Part shown: one piece after another, positions 6,023 through 14,097 of the stretch
Layout of the letters: every line of letters starts with the position of its first letter
How positions within the stretch are numbered: position 1 is the first letter of the stretch
Assembly: GCA_027040585.1 (NCBI GenBank)
Contig: JALULU010000053.1
Coordinates: forward strand, 1,554-15,650
Source: Acidobacteriota bacterium
GTDB taxonomy: Bacteria > Acidobacteriota > JAAYUB01 > JAMOQF01
Direction of reading: 5' to 3'
DNA length: 14,097 nt
Program-made: the position numbers and the translations under genes
Notes under the pieces: model-generated
Seen by the model: the letters and a program-made list of their open reading frames with translations, nothing else
Told to the model about the DNA's origin: nothing
Database searches by the model: none

Positions 6023-6781
6023 CTAACCAAATTTTCCTGTTAAATACTCTTCAGTTTTTTTGTTTTTAGGTGTGGTAAAAATTTTTTCAGTTTTACCAAA
6101 CTCAATTAATTCCCCTAAATATAGAAAAGCGGTATAATCAGAAGCCCTTGCCGCCTGAGATCTATTGTGGGTAACCAATACGAGAGTAACATTCTCTTTT
6201 AGTCTTACAATTAATTCCTCTATCATAGCCTGTGCTTTTGGGTCTAAAGCAGATGTTGGTTCATCTAATAGTAAAATTTCTGGATTCATAGCAAGACTTC
6301 TTGCAATACAAAGCCTTTGTTGTTGTCCACCTGATAAAAATGTTCCCTTTCTAAAGAGGGTATCTTTTACCTCTTCCCAGAGAAATGCCTTTTTTAGTGA
6401 TTCTTCAACTATCTGGTCCATTTTTGCCTTTTTAATCTTTATACCATTTAAAATATAACCTGCAATAACATTTTCATAAATACTCATTGTTGGGAAGGGA
6501 TTTGGTCTCTGAAACACCATTCCAATCCTTTTCCTCACATCTGAGGGAGGCATTTCAAATATGTTTTTGTCATCTAAATAGATTTCTCCTTTAAATATTG
6601 CTCCAGGTGTTATTTCATGCATCCTGTTTATACACCTTATTAAAGTTGATTTCCCACATCCCGATGGACCCATTATAGCAGTAACTTTATTCTTTTCTAT
6701 ATTTAAATTTATATCTTTTAAAATCCACTTATTCTGATAACCTGCATTTAAATTTCTTATTTTTAAAATTGTACTTTCCAT
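6023..6781 (-). CDS. pstB: Phosphate ABC transporter ATP-binding protein PstB
   Basis: The ATPase subunit, which powers phosphate import through PstC/PstA. From ATG 6781 the protein has 252 residues, the usual PstB length. Walker A is GPSGCGKST (38-46), the Q-loop is VFQRPNPFP (around Q91), the ABC signature is LSGGQQQR (149-156), Walker B is ILLLDEP (169-175) and the switch His is H205 in THN. QRPNPFP and the MHEI...GAIFKGEI region are characteristic of PstB rather than other ABC ATPases. A longer in-frame start at 6853 would add 24 residues with no family counterpart and would lie deep inside pstA. ATG 6781, preceded by AGGAAGG, overlaps the pstA end by 19 bases and is preferred. Confidence 0.97.
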   Translation of the reverse strand: MESTILKIRNLNAGYQNKWILKDINLNIEKNKVTAIMGPSGCGKSTLIRCINRMHEITPGAIFKGEIYLDDKNIFEMPPSDVRKRIGMVFQRPNPFPTMSIYENVIAGYILNGIKIKKAKMDQIVEESLKKAFLWEEVKDTLFRKGTFLSGGQQQRLCIARSLAMNPEILLLDEPTSALDPKAQAMIEELIVRLKENVTLVLVTHNRSQAARASDYTAFLYLGELIEFGKTEKIFTTPKNKKTEEYLTGKFG

Positions 6782-7599
6782 CTCTTTATCACCTTCCTGA
6801 CAATGATATTCAAAATAAAAATTAAAAGAATTAAAATAAAGGCAGCTCCCCATGCTATTTTATGCCATTCTGGATAAGGACTCATTGCATAGTTAAAAAT
6901 GACAAGTGGAAGGGCGTCAACTGGTTTTGCTGGATTTAAATTTAAAAATGAATTTCCAAAAGCGGTAAATAAAAGTGGTGCAGTTTCCCCTATAATTCTC
7001 ATTATACCAAGCAAAATTCCTGAGGCGATTCCACTTAATCCTGCTGGTAGGATAACTTTTAATATTGTTTTTGTATAGTTTGTACCAAGAGCAAATGAAG
7101 CTTCCCTTAATGAAAAGGGAATGAGATATAGGGCTTCCTGGGTGCTTTTTATTATTATGGGCAGCATCATTAATCCCAGTGCAACACCTCCAGAGAGTGC
7201 AGAGAATGATTTTAATGGCTTTACGATCCAGATATATGCAACTATCCCAATAACTATGGAGGGTACACCCTGTAAGACATCCACTAAAACTTTAAGTGTT
7301 TCGGTGAATTTGTTTTTGACCTCAGATAAAAATATGCCAACTGTTACCCCGAAGGGTATTGCAAGAATTGAGGCTATTATAACAAGAAAAATTGAACCAA
7401 CAATTGCATTTAATATACCACCGCCCTTTTCACCCGGCGGTTTTGGAAGTTTTGTAAAAAAGTCTATATTTATTGCAGAAACTCCATTTTTAACAATAAT
7501 AAACAATATGAGAAAAAGGGGTATCAATGTGATAATGGAAAAAAGGATTACAATTTTTTTGAAAAGAAAATCTTTAAATAATCTTTTATTCATTTTCAT
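6763..7599 (-). CDS. pstA: Phosphate ABC transporter permease PstA
   Basis: A 278-residue inner-membrane protein with about six transmembrane segments; one of the two subunits of the phosphate channel. The cytoplasmic EAA-type loop that contacts PstB is REASFALGTNYTKTILKVIL followed by PAGLSGI, and the GETAPLLF segment after it is typical of PstA. The start at 7599 lies 2 bases after the pstC stop, with AAAGGGG at 7611-7617 at better spacing than for the second ATG at 7593. The 3' end overlaps pstB, so translation is probably coupled through pstC-pstA-pstB. Confidence 0.96.
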   Translation of the reverse strand: MKMNKRLFKDFLFKKIVILFSIITLIPLFLILFIIVKNGVSAINIDFFTKLPKPPGEKGGGILNAIVGSIFLVIIASILAIPFGVTVGIFLSEVKNKFTETLKVLVDVLQGVPSIVIGIVAYIWIVKPLKSFSALSGGVALGLMMLPIIIKSTQEALYLIPFSLREASFALGTNYTKTILKVILPAGLSGIASGILLGIMRIIGETAPLLFTAFGNSFLNLNPAKPVDALPLVIFNYAMSPYPEWHKIAWGAAFILILLIFILNIIVRKVIKRWKVQF

Positions 7600-7601
7600 A
7601 A

Positions 7602-8477
7602 CTACTTTTCCCCTTTAACTTTCATTTTATTTATGACAATTTCACCTATAAAATTTATAAAGATACTGAGTAAAAAGAGCCACAAACCTATCTGTATTAA
7701 ACTACTTAGATGAATATCCTTTACAGCTTCTGTAAATTCATTTGCTATAACTGAGGCCATTGTATTTGATGGTGAAAAAATATTTTTTGGTAAAAAATTT
7801 GAATTTCCAATTACCATTGTAACTGCCATTGTTTCTCCAAAAGCTCTTCCAAATCCAAGTAAAACCCCTGCAAATATTCCTGAACGGCTATAGGGTATAA
7901 TCACCTTTTTTATGACCTCCCAGTTAGTTGCACCCAGGGAATATCCCGCCTCTATTAAATCCTGTGGAACCATATTTATTACTTCCTTTGAGATTAAACT
8001 TATGTACGGGATTATCATTATTGATAAAATTAAGGATGCTGTTAGAATTCCTACACCGTATGGGAGAATGCCAAGTTTAATCTCAATTTTTCTCATAATG
8101 GGGACTAAAAAAAATAGTCCCCAAAATCCATAGATTACAGATGGGATTCCCGCAAGAAGCTCTGTGGCATAACTTAAGAACTTATTGAGGAATCCCTTTT
8201 TATAAAATACCCCGAGCAAAATTGCAAGTGATAGTGAAAATGGCAATGCTAAAAGGAGTGAGATAATTGATGTCAATAGTGTCCCAACAACAAATGGCAA
8301 CAAACCAAACTGTTCGTTAACAGGATCCCATATTTTGTTTACTAAAAACTTTAATCCAAAAGTTTTAATTGAAAGGTAACTACCTTTAAAGAGGTAGATT
8401 AAGATCGAGAGAATAATCAGAGTAAAAAGTATTCCAGATACCCAAAGCACCATTTTGAAGAATCTATCTTTTCTCAT
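7602..8477 (-). CDS. pstC: Phosphate ABC transporter permease PstC
   Basis: A 291-residue inner-membrane permease and partner of PstA. It has an N-terminal transmembrane helix, a periplasmic segment, then five more predicted helices. The EAA loop is IEAGYSLGATNWEVIKKVII followed by PYSRSGI, and the GETMAVTMVIGN segment is characteristic of PstC. The start codon overlaps the pstS stop by 4 bases (ATGA at 8474-8477). GAGGGG at 8491-8496 lies rather far upstream, so translational coupling to pstS may matter. Confidence 0.96.
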   Translation of the reverse strand: MRKDRFFKMVLWVSGILFTLIILSILIYLFKGSYLSIKTFGLKFLVNKIWDPVNEQFGLLPFVVGTLLTSIISLLLALPFSLSLAILLGVFYKKGFLNKFLSYATELLAGIPSVIYGFWGLFFLVPIMRKIEIKLGILPYGVGILTASLILSIMIIPYISLISKEVINMVPQDLIEAGYSLGATNWEVIKKVIIPYSRSGIFAGVLLGFGRAFGETMAVTMVIGNSNFLPKNIFSPSNTMASVIANEFTEAVKDIHLSSLIQIGLWLFLLSIFINFIGEIVINKMKVKGEK

Positions 8478-9520
8478 TTTACCAATTTTTCCCCTCTGTA
8501 AGTAATTGATTTTATAATTTTTTCAGCCTTTTCTTGTGCCTTTTTAGATAAAGGTGCGTAGTGTAGTCCCTTTGCATATTTTTGACCTTCATGTGTCATC
8601 CACCATAGAAGTTTTACTAAAGCTTTAGCCTTTTTTCTGGATAATCCGCCATTTGCTAAATCCCTATAAACCAGTATCCAAGTAAATCCAGAAATTGGAT
8701 AACCATAATCTGAATCTGTATCAGTTAGAGATACTCTCATATCATCAGGGAGTTCAGTGTTTGAAGCAAGGCTTACTGTTTTAATACTGGGTGTTATGAA
8801 GTTCCCCTTTTTATTTTTTATATCGCCATATGGCATATTGTTGCTTAATGCATAGATTAGTTCCACATAACCTATGGAACCTGGAATTTGTTTTATTAAA
8901 CCTGCTACACCGGGATTACCTTTAGCACCCAATCCAGCAGGCCAGTTCACAGATTTTCCTCTTCCAACAACGTTTTTCCATGCCTTGCTTACCTTAGAGA
9001 GGTAATCGGTAAATATAAATGTTGTTCCACTTCCATCTGAGCGGTGTACCACTGCAATCTTTAAATCCGGGAGATTAATGCCTGGATTTACTTTCTTTAT
9101 TTCCGGGTCATTCCAGTTAACTATTTTACCTAAAAATATATTTGAAATGAGGGAAGGGGTAAATTTTAATTTTGGATTTCCGGGAAGATTGTAAGTTAAA
9201 ACAACTGCACCTGCTGTCATTGGAATGTGAACTATGGGGGATGTAAATTTTTTTAGTTCTTCATCACTTACAAAGGCATCAGATGCACCAAAATCAACAA
9301 CTTTGGAAAGTAGTTGCCTAATTCCTCCACCTGACCCTATTGCCTGATAGTTAACTTTAATTCCAAATTGTTTATGATATTCATTAAACATTTTTGAGTA
9401 AAGTGGATATGGAAAAGTTGCCCCAGCCCCTATAAGCTCTAAATCACCTGCAAAAGATATCGTGGAAAGAAGAGAAAAACAAAAAAGCAAAACTAAAAAA
9501 GTTTTTATGAAGTTTTTCAT
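8474..9520 (-). CDS. pstS: Periplasmic phosphate-binding protein PstS
   Basis: A 348-residue protein that captures phosphate in the periplasm and delivers it to PstC/PstA. A Sec signal peptide covers about residues 1-24, with a hydrophobic core LVLLFCFSLLS and likely cleavage after SFA. The mature part shows the PstS ligand-binding blocks: GAGATFPYPLY (31-41), AIGSGGGIRQ, FGASDAF, and HRSDGSGTTF. There is no lipobox cysteine at the cleavage site, so it should be soluble rather than lipid-anchored. ATGGAGGT (GGAGGT at 9527-9532) precedes the ATG by 6 bases. Only 15 bases separate it from the porin gene upstream, so the two are surely co-transcribed. Confidence 0.97.
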   Translation of the reverse strand: MKNFIKTFLVLLFCFSLLSTISFAGDLELIGAGATFPYPLYSKMFNEYHKQFGIKVNYQAIGSGGGIRQLLSKVVDFGASDAFVSDEELKKFTSPIVHIPMTAGAVVLTYNLPGNPKLKFTPSLISNIFLGKIVNWNDPEIKKVNPGINLPDLKIAVVHRSDGSGTTFIFTDYLSKVSKAWKNVVGRGKSVNWPAGLGAKGNPGVAGLIKQIPGSIGYVELIYALSNNMPYGDIKNKKGNFITPSIKTVSLASNTELPDDMRVSLTDTDSDYGYPISGFTWILVYRDLANGGLSRKKAKALVKLLWWMTHEGQKYAKGLHYAPLSKKAQEKAEKIIKSITYRGEKLVK

Positions 9521-9535
9521 TTTTATACCTCCATT

Positions 9536-10810
9536 TTAAAATTTAATATTCCAGTCAATTTGAAGTAGATGTCTTGTTGAGTTCTCAACTGTAATTCTCC
9601 TTAGGTAGTAATAATCAACAACAATATTTGTAAAATCGCTTACCCCATATTCAAATACAAACTCATGTCCTTTTATGTCGGTGTGTCCAGAATAGGCATC
9701 TGAATCGGGAAAAATATCGAGCCATGCATCTTTTTCAAGTCTTCTATACATGTATTTAAACTGCCAGTTTCCTTTAAATTTAACCTTTTTATCTCCAAAT
9801 TTAAATCCACAAAGATATCCCTGATTGTTATTATCTGGATCGGGGTTGTAGATGTAATCTCCAAAAAGTGCCAGATAGGGGAGGGAGTTAAATGGATCTT
9901 TTAACCCCAGTTCAAAACCTGGCGAGATTGAGTCATAGTCATATTTTAGTACGCCATTTTCTAAGGTATTGTACTCACCGCTACTGTCAGCTCCATTAAA
10001 GAGAACTGAGCCCTTTACGTTGTTAAAGAAATATCCAGCAACGCCGATTTTTAAATTTGTATTTTCACTAAATTTAAGATTTACTCCTGGCTGGATTAAA
10101 AACATATAGGGATCATCTGTGCTATTTTTAATTTCATCGAGGATGAAAAATCCCCCATTTGTAAAAAATGCTCCCTTTTTAAAGGAGATTGAAATTCCTT
10201 CTGGATTTAAATCTGAATCCCATATCAAGTCAGATGGCCTAAAGAGAACTTTTTTTATGGGGTTTATTTTTCCAGCCTTAAAGGTTAAATATCTATTTAT
10301 ATTCCACTTACCGTATGCATAGTTAAGTCTTACATCAGGTGTTTCAAATCCATTTGTCATGGTCTGGTTTGTGGATCTTGCATCCGCTCCACCTGTTGCA
10401 ATTCCTGCAAAAACTTTTAAACGACTATTTATTTTTGTCTCAAGCCCAAATCTAAATCTATACCTTCCTCTATTTCTCTCAACTAAGTTATCTCCATTTA
10501 AGTACTCATATCTAATTCTTAGATCACCTTTAAATTTTATTTTTCCAACCCAATTTGGCAATTCTTCTTTAACCAGATTTTTTATTTCCTCTTTATCTAT
10601 TTTTTTAACTTCAACATTTTTATCTTCCTTTTCTTCACTCATCTCTTTCTTTGATTCTTTAAGCATAACCTCTGCCTCTTTTTTTGTTAAAATTCCCTTC
10701 TGGACGAGTTTATCTAAAATCCTTTCAGCAAGAGTTTTTCGTTTATTTGGGTAGGTGAAACCTGAGAGGATAAAAATAAGAAGTGTAAAAACGATAATAG
10801 ATTTTTTCAT
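9536..10810 (-). CDS. Outer-membrane porin of the phosphate operon (OprP/OprO-like or Porin_5-like)
   Basis: A 424-residue exported protein. A signal peptide occupies about residues 1-20 (MKKSIIVFTLLIFILSGFTY). A highly charged, probably coiled-coil segment (about 25-85) includes LVQKGILTKKEAEVMLKE, a motif seen before the barrel in several putative-porin families. From about residue 88 (VGKIKFKGDLRIRYEY) the pattern alternates hydrophobic and polar residues with many aromatics, as in transmembrane beta-strands, and the chain ends in Phe, the usual outer-membrane assembly signal. It would form a channel for phosphate, polyphosphate or another anion; the substrate is inferred only from its position directly before pstS. 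AAAGGAG at 10818-10824 precedes the ATG by 7 bases. The 119-base gap to phoR may hold a promoter. Confidence 0.85.
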   Translation of the reverse strand: MKKSIIVFTLLIFILSGFTYPNKRKTLAERILDKLVQKGILTKKEAEVMLKESKKEMSEEKEDKNVEVKKIDKEEIKNLVKEELPNWVGKIKFKGDLRIRYEYLNGDNLVERNRGRYRFRFGLETKINSRLKVFAGIATGGADARSTNQTMTNGFETPDVRLNYAYGKWNINRYLTFKAGKINPIKKVLFRPSDLIWDSDLNPEGISISFKKGAFFTNGGFFILDEIKNSTDDPYMFLIQPGVNLKFSENTNLKIGVAGYFFNNVKGSVLFNGADSSGEYNTLENGVLKYDYDSISPGFELGLKDPFNSLPYLALFGDYIYNPDPDNNNQGYLCGFKFGDKKVKFKGNWQFKYMYRRLEKDAWLDIFPDSDAYSGHTDIKGHEFVFEYGVSDFTNIVVDYYYLRRITVENSTRHLLQIDWNIKF

Positions 10811-10879
10811 AGATTTGCTCCTTTAAAATCTATCAGGTTAATAAATTTTTACATTTATTTAATCTCATTCAGAAATGGA

Positions 10880-10922
10880 TTTATAGGGTGTTTTGTTTAA
10901 GGAAATATAAATTTTTTGTTAA
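10880..10922 (-). promoter_or_regulatory. Candidate PhoB-type box and -10 upstream of the porin-pst genes
   Basis: Read on the minus strand from 10922, three blocks follow at 11-base intervals: TTAACAAAAAA, TTTATATTTCC and TTAAACAAAAC. TATAAA follows at 10885-10880. OmpR/PhoB-family regulators bind direct repeats spaced 11 bp apart and often replace the -35 contact, and no good -35 is visible here. The first and third blocks match best (TTAACA/TTAAAC, 22 bp apart), and the middle one is weak. The sequence is not the enterobacterial Pho box, and the spacing from the last block to the -10 is not canonical. Confidence 0.25.
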
Positions 10923-10929
10923 TTTTTAG

Positions 10930-12681
10930 TTAATTTTTTTTGAGGTCTCTTCCCATAAAATTTAAAGGAAGTGTAATTTTAAACTCTGTTCCTTTACCGG
11001 GGGTACTTTTTACCTCAATTTTTCCACCGTGGATACTGACAATGTGTTTTACAATGGAAAGCCCTAACCCGGTTCCCCCAAGTTTTTTTGAGCGGGATTT
11101 ATCAACTACATAAAATCTTTCAAATATTCTATCAAGATGTTTTTTAGAAATACCGATTCCACTATCTTTTATTGAGATTATACAAACCTTTTCATTTTTT
11201 TTAAGTGAAACGGTAACTCCACCTTTTTCTGTATATTTAATTGCGTTGTCTATTAAATTTATAAACATTTGTTCAAGTTTGCATGAATCTCCCTTTATAA
11301 AAATTTTTTCTCTTTCATCTAAAGTCAACCTTAAATTTTTTTCATTTGCCTTTTGTCTTAGGATTTTAAAAACATTTTCAACAATTTCGTTTAAATTAAC
11401 ATCTTCAATTTTTTCCAAAAAACCTTTTTCTTCAAGTTCTGAAAGCATGAGGAGATCAGATACAATATTAATGACCCTCTCAGTGTTTTTTCTTATTATG
11501 TTTAAATAATAAATGTGATTTTTATCTTTAATTTCATCCTCAAGCACTTCTACATATCCCTTTATGGAAGTTAGTGGTGTTCTCAGTTCGTGAGATACAT
11601 TGGAGACAAAGTCCTTTTTAATAATTTCAAGTTTTTTAAATCTTGTTATATCGTGAAAAAGAATTGTTATTTCCTCTTTTGAAGGAATGAAAACAAAACT
11701 TACAAGGAATATTTTCCCATCAATTTCAATTTCCTTTGAAAAGTTTTTTTTCTCTTTAAATACTTTTTTAATCAATTTATTTATTTTTGGAGTTATTAAA
11801 ACTTCCCACCAAAATTTTCCATAAGGTTCAGATTTTACTATCTTTTTAAAACTTTCATTGTAAAGTATAACCTTTCCATTTTTATCAAGGACAAGCAACC
11901 CTTCCTCAAGTGAAGATATGATGGAATTCAACTCTTCCTGTTTTAATTTTAAGTCGCTAAAAAGTGTTTTTAGTTTTTCAGACATTTCATTAAAACTTTT
12001 TGAGAGTTCACCCAATTCATCCCTTCTGTTTAAAATTATTTTTTGAGAGAAATCTCCCTTTGCAATTTTTTTTGATATAGATACCAGATCTTTAATTGGG
12101 TTTGAGAGATTTTTTGAGAAAATGTATGCTCCAAAAAGTGATAGAAAAATTATAATTAATGTTATTAAAAATATTTTAATTTCTAAATTGTTGAGTAATT
12201 TGTTTATATCTTTTAAGAAAAGGCTTACTCTTAAAATTCCAAGTAGTTTTCCATTTGATTTTATGGGAGTAGCAATGTAAAGCATCTTTTTTTTCATTGT
12301 AGTACTATATCTTAGTGACCTACCAAAACCTTTTTTAAGTGCTTCAATGACTTCGGGGCGGCCTCCATGGTTTTCCATAAGATTGGGATTTTTTTTAGAA
12401 TCTGCTAAAACTTTACCATTTGGAGCGATTATTGTGATTCTCGTATTAATATCTTTACCAATTTTTTTCACTTTTTTATCAAGTTTTTCATAATTTTTTT
12501 CCTCTATAGTGGGTATTAAATTTAATTTTAAGGAGTAGGACAACCTTTTTAAGTCATTTGAAAGTGACTTTATGTAGTATTGTTTTATTGTAAAAAAAGA
12601 GGAAATTAAGATTAAAATTGAAACTGTTAAAATAATAAGGCAAAAACTTGAGAAGATTTTGGAGAATATGGATTTTTTCAT
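10930..12681 (-). CDS. phoR: Phosphate regulon sensor histidine kinase PhoR
   Basis: A 583-residue membrane kinase that phosphorylates PhoB under phosphate limitation. Domains in order are: TM1 about 11-32; a periplasmic region of about 135 residues; TM2 about 168-188; HAMP about 186-238; a PAS-like region about 250-345; and HisKA with the phosphorylated H364 in SHELRTPL. The catalytic ATPase domain follows, with an N box NLIDNAIKY (475-483), G1 DSGIG (506-510), F box ERF (521-523) and G2 GGTGLGL (535-541). The large periplasmic part differs from enterobacterial PhoR, which has almost none, but is common in other phyla. The start overlaps the phoB stop by 4 bases (12678-12681), so the two are coupled. 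Confidence 0.94.
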   Translation of the reverse strand: MKKSIFSKIFSSFCLIILTVSILILISSFFTIKQYYIKSLSNDLKRLSYSLKLNLIPTIEEKNYEKLDKKVKKIGKDINTRITIIAPNGKVLADSKKNPNLMENHGGRPEVIEALKKGFGRSLRYSTTMKKKMLYIATPIKSNGKLLGILRVSLFLKDINKLLNNLEIKIFLITLIIIFLSLFGAYIFSKNLSNPIKDLVSISKKIAKGDFSQKIILNRRDELGELSKSFNEMSEKLKTLFSDLKLKQEELNSIISSLEEGLLVLDKNGKVILYNESFKKIVKSEPYGKFWWEVLITPKINKLIKKVFKEKKNFSKEIEIDGKIFLVSFVFIPSKEEITILFHDITRFKKLEIIKKDFVSNVSHELRTPLTSIKGYVEVLEDEIKDKNHIYYLNIIRKNTERVINIVSDLLMLSELEEKGFLEKIEDVNLNEIVENVFKILRQKANEKNLRLTLDEREKIFIKGDSCKLEQMFINLIDNAIKYTEKGGVTVSLKKNEKVCIISIKDSGIGISKKHLDRIFERFYVVDKSRSKKLGGTGLGLSIVKHIVSIHGGKIEVKSTPGKGTEFKITLPLNFMGRDLKKN

Positions 12682-13361
12682 TCTTCTATTTTATAGCCCA
12701 CACCTCTTATATTTTTTATAAATCCTCCCGCTTTTTTCAGTTTTTTTCTAAGATTTCTGATATGCACGTCTATTGTTCTATCAAGTACAAATTTTTCTTT
12801 GCCCCACAAAGCGTCTAAGAGCTGTTCCCTTGATAGTACCCACCCCTTTTTAGCTGCTAAAATTTTTAAAATATTAAATTCAGTTGGGGTTAAACTGACC
12901 TTTTTCCCTTCTACATAAACTTCAAATCTTTTTAAATCTATAATTAGAATTTCCCCAATTTTTAAAACTTCCTTTTCATCTATAAAAGTTTTTTTTCGTC
13001 TCAAAATTGCCTTAACCCTTGCCACCAATTCCTTTGGGGAAAAAGGCTTTGTGACATAATCGTCAGCACCCAATTCAAGACCTATTATTTTGTCTGTTTC
13101 ATCAGCGCGTGCAGTTAACATTATGATGGGTATAGAGGAGTATTTTTTATCTGATCTAATGTATTTACATATTTCTATTCCGTCAATGTCTGGAAGCATA
13201 AGGTCTAAAATTATAAGATCGGGGATTTTTTTTGATAGGGATTTTAGAAAATCTTCTCCACTAAGAAATTTTTCAGTTTTAAATCCAGATTTGATTAAAT
13301 TTATTGAAACAAGCTCTAAGATATCAGGTTCATCATCTACAATTGATATTAACTCATTCAT
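12678..13361 (-). CDS. phoB: Phosphate regulon response regulator PhoB (OmpR family)
   Basis: A 227-residue transcription factor. The receiver domain (about 1-120) has the acidic pocket D9/D10, phosphoacceptor D53 (IILDLMLPD), T83 (LTA) and K105 (KPF). The C-terminal winged-helix domain (about 130-227) has the typical LTPTEFNILKIL, LSREQLLDALWG and RTIDVHIRNLRKKL blocks and ends GVGYKIEE. When phosphorylated by PhoR it should bind 11-bp direct repeats and switch on pho genes, including the downstream porin-pst set. No Shine-Dalgarno site is visible before ATG 13361; the short A/T-rich leader may suffice. Sequence alone cannot fully separate PhoB from PhoP-type relatives, but the operon context makes PhoB the natural name. 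Confidence 0.95.
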   Translation of the reverse strand: MNELISIVDDEPDILELVSINLIKSGFKTEKFLSGEDFLKSLSKKIPDLIILDLMLPDIDGIEICKYIRSDKKYSSIPIIMLTARADETDKIIGLELGADDYVTKPFSPKELVARVKAILRRKKTFIDEKEVLKIGEILIIDLKRFEVYVEGKKVSLTPTEFNILKILAAKKGWVLSREQLLDALWGKEKFVLDRTIDVHIRNLRKKLKKAGGFIKNIRGVGYKIEE

Positions 13362-13393
13362 TTTTCAAATTAATTAAAGTGAATTCAAAAGTG

Positions 13394-13422
13394 ATTTTAT
13401 AATTTAAATTTGTGAAAGTCAA
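13394..13422 (-). promoter_or_regulatory. Putative promoter of phoB
   Basis: On the minus strand, TTGACT (13417-13422) and TAAAAT (13394-13399) are separated by 17 bases, both one mismatch from the sigma70 consensus. Transcription would start near 13387, giving a leader of about 26 bases before ATG 13361. Confidence 0.6.
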
Positions 13423-13452
13423 AAGATATAGGGATTATTGTTGATATCTTTT
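13421..13452. repeat. 9-bp inverted repeat at the upstream edge of the phoB promoter
   Basis: AAAAGATAT (13421-13429) and ATATCTTTT (13444-13452) are perfect reverse complements around a 14-base centre. The left arm overlaps the first two bases of the phoB -35, so the pair covers roughly -35 to -65, where an activator or repressor would bind. It could also be a transcript hairpin for the divergent gene, but no T-run of terminator type follows. Confidence 0.35.
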
Positions 13453-13630
13453 CCCCCAGAACACAACAGTGAAAATTTATAAATATTGAACTAAAACTTG
13501 GATTTTATTATTTCAAAAAAGGAAATTTTAAATAGTGAGAGTAGAATAGTATAAAATATAGGAAAGTTAAATGGTTTTTTTATTTAATAATTTATTGAAT
13601 GTTATCTTAAATCTTGTTAAAATAAAACAT

Positions 13631-14097
13631 ATGAGTTTTAAAGGTTATATATCAGGTATAGAGTTGACTGACGTTGTTCAGATAATTAATATGAAGGGGA
13701 ATTCTTCATCTATTGAAATCCATGGACCTGATAATCAAAAGGGAATTATTTACATATTAAAGGGTAATATAATTTACGCTGATATTGATGGTAAAATTAA
13801 GGGTGATGAAGCTGCACTTAAAATTTTTTCATGGGAATCACCAACATTTAGAGAATTAAAATGGAGAAATCCACCAGAAAAGAATGTAACCATGGATACT
13901 CTCTTTATCATTATGGAAGCAGCAAGGTTAAAGGATGAGAAAAAAAATGGAAAAATTGAAACAAATTTATCACAGATTCAGGCAAACGATAAACTTATTC
14001 AATTTATAGCAGGGGCTAAAACACCCTCAGAAATGAGGAAACGGGTACTATTAATAATTATACATAATTTTCATGGCAATATTACAACGGCGGCTAT
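13631..14097 (+). CDS. DUF4388 (PATAN-type) domain protein, truncated by the window end
   Basis: A frame open from ATG 13631 to the window edge reads MSFKGYISGIELTDVVQIIN and continues with a glycine-rich strand pattern. Blocks include KGIIYILKGNIIYADI, GDEAALKIFSWESPTF and, later, a helical segment KLIQFIAGAKTPSEMRKRVL. The first about 90 residues match what I recall of DUF4388, including G...l.dvvQ...., GxIy.xxGxIvyA and GdeAal.ll.W..p.F. Such proteins are often fused to response-regulator or roadblock/PilZ-type modules and linked to motility or surface signalling, but the role here is unknown. An in-frame ATG at 13571, after AGGAAAG (13560-13566), would add 20 mostly hydrophobic residues. 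I prefer 13631 because the family usually starts directly with this motif. It is divergent from phoB and shares the 13362-13570 spacer. Confidence 0.72.
   Translation, partial: MSFKGYISGIELTDVVQIINMKGNSSSIEIHGPDNQKGIIYILKGNIIYADIDGKIKGDEAALKIFSWESPTFRELKWRNPPEKNVTMDTLFIIMEAARLKDEKKNGKIETNLSQIQANDKLIQFIAGAKTPSEMRKRVLLIIIHNFHGNITTAA

Noticed and set aside
6782..6853. N-terminal extension of PstB from an ATG at 6853
   Set aside because: It would overlap pstA by 91 bases, and the extra 24 residues have no PstB counterpart. ATG 6781 has a ribosome binding site and gives the usual family length.
10359..10754. 131-codon + strand frame opposite the porin gene
   Set aside because: It is antisense to a well-supported porin with a signal peptide and ribosome binding site; the frame is a shadow of its A/T-rich codons.

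Overview
The window comes from an AT-rich bacterial chromosome. Two things indicate a diderm (Gram-negative type) bacterium: a signal-peptide-bearing beta-barrel porin with a C-terminal Phe, and a porin-pstSCAB-phoU phosphate operon. A DUF4388 (PATAN-type) protein at the right edge is a family I associate with deltaproteobacterial-type lineages, Acidobacteriota and related groups. I cannot name a species or phylum from the sequence alone.

Left half (1 to about 5,300, genes on the + strand): an accessory, defence-like region. It opens inside a gene for a tandem AAA+ ATPase. Its two ATPase modules lie in one reading frame but are separated by a single TAA at 635-637. Next comes a gene of unknown function with a possible PD-(D/E)xK nuclease core. 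After a gene-poor gap with a GGTCTGACC repeat comes a small 4Fe-4S protein with a good sigma70-type promoter. Then follow an overlapping DNA methyltransferase / type II restriction endonuclease pair and a HEPN-like protein with an RNxxxH motif. GGTCTGACC-type repeats recur at 5260-5298, beside the boundary with the right half, and a 10-base match lies next to the stop in the AAA gene.

Right half (5,348 to 13,361, all on the - strand): a complete phosphate starvation locus, transcribed phoB, phoR, porin, pstS, pstC, pstA, pstB, phoU. PhoR is a membrane histidine kinase with HAMP and PAS regions, and PhoB is its OmpR-family response regulator. The porin would pass phosphate (or a polyphosphate or phosphoester) through the outer membrane. 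PstS binds phosphate in the periplasm, PstC/PstA form the inner-membrane channel and PstB powers it. PhoU links transporter state to PhoR. Gene ends overlap or nearly touch, except for a 119-base gap upstream of the porin that may hold a second, PhoB-dependent promoter. phoB has a plausible promoter with a 9-bp inverted repeat just upstream.

Right edge: a divergent + strand gene for a DUF4388 protein starts near 13,631 (or 13,571) and runs off the window. I saw no tRNA, rRNA, CRISPR array or recognisable transposase gene.
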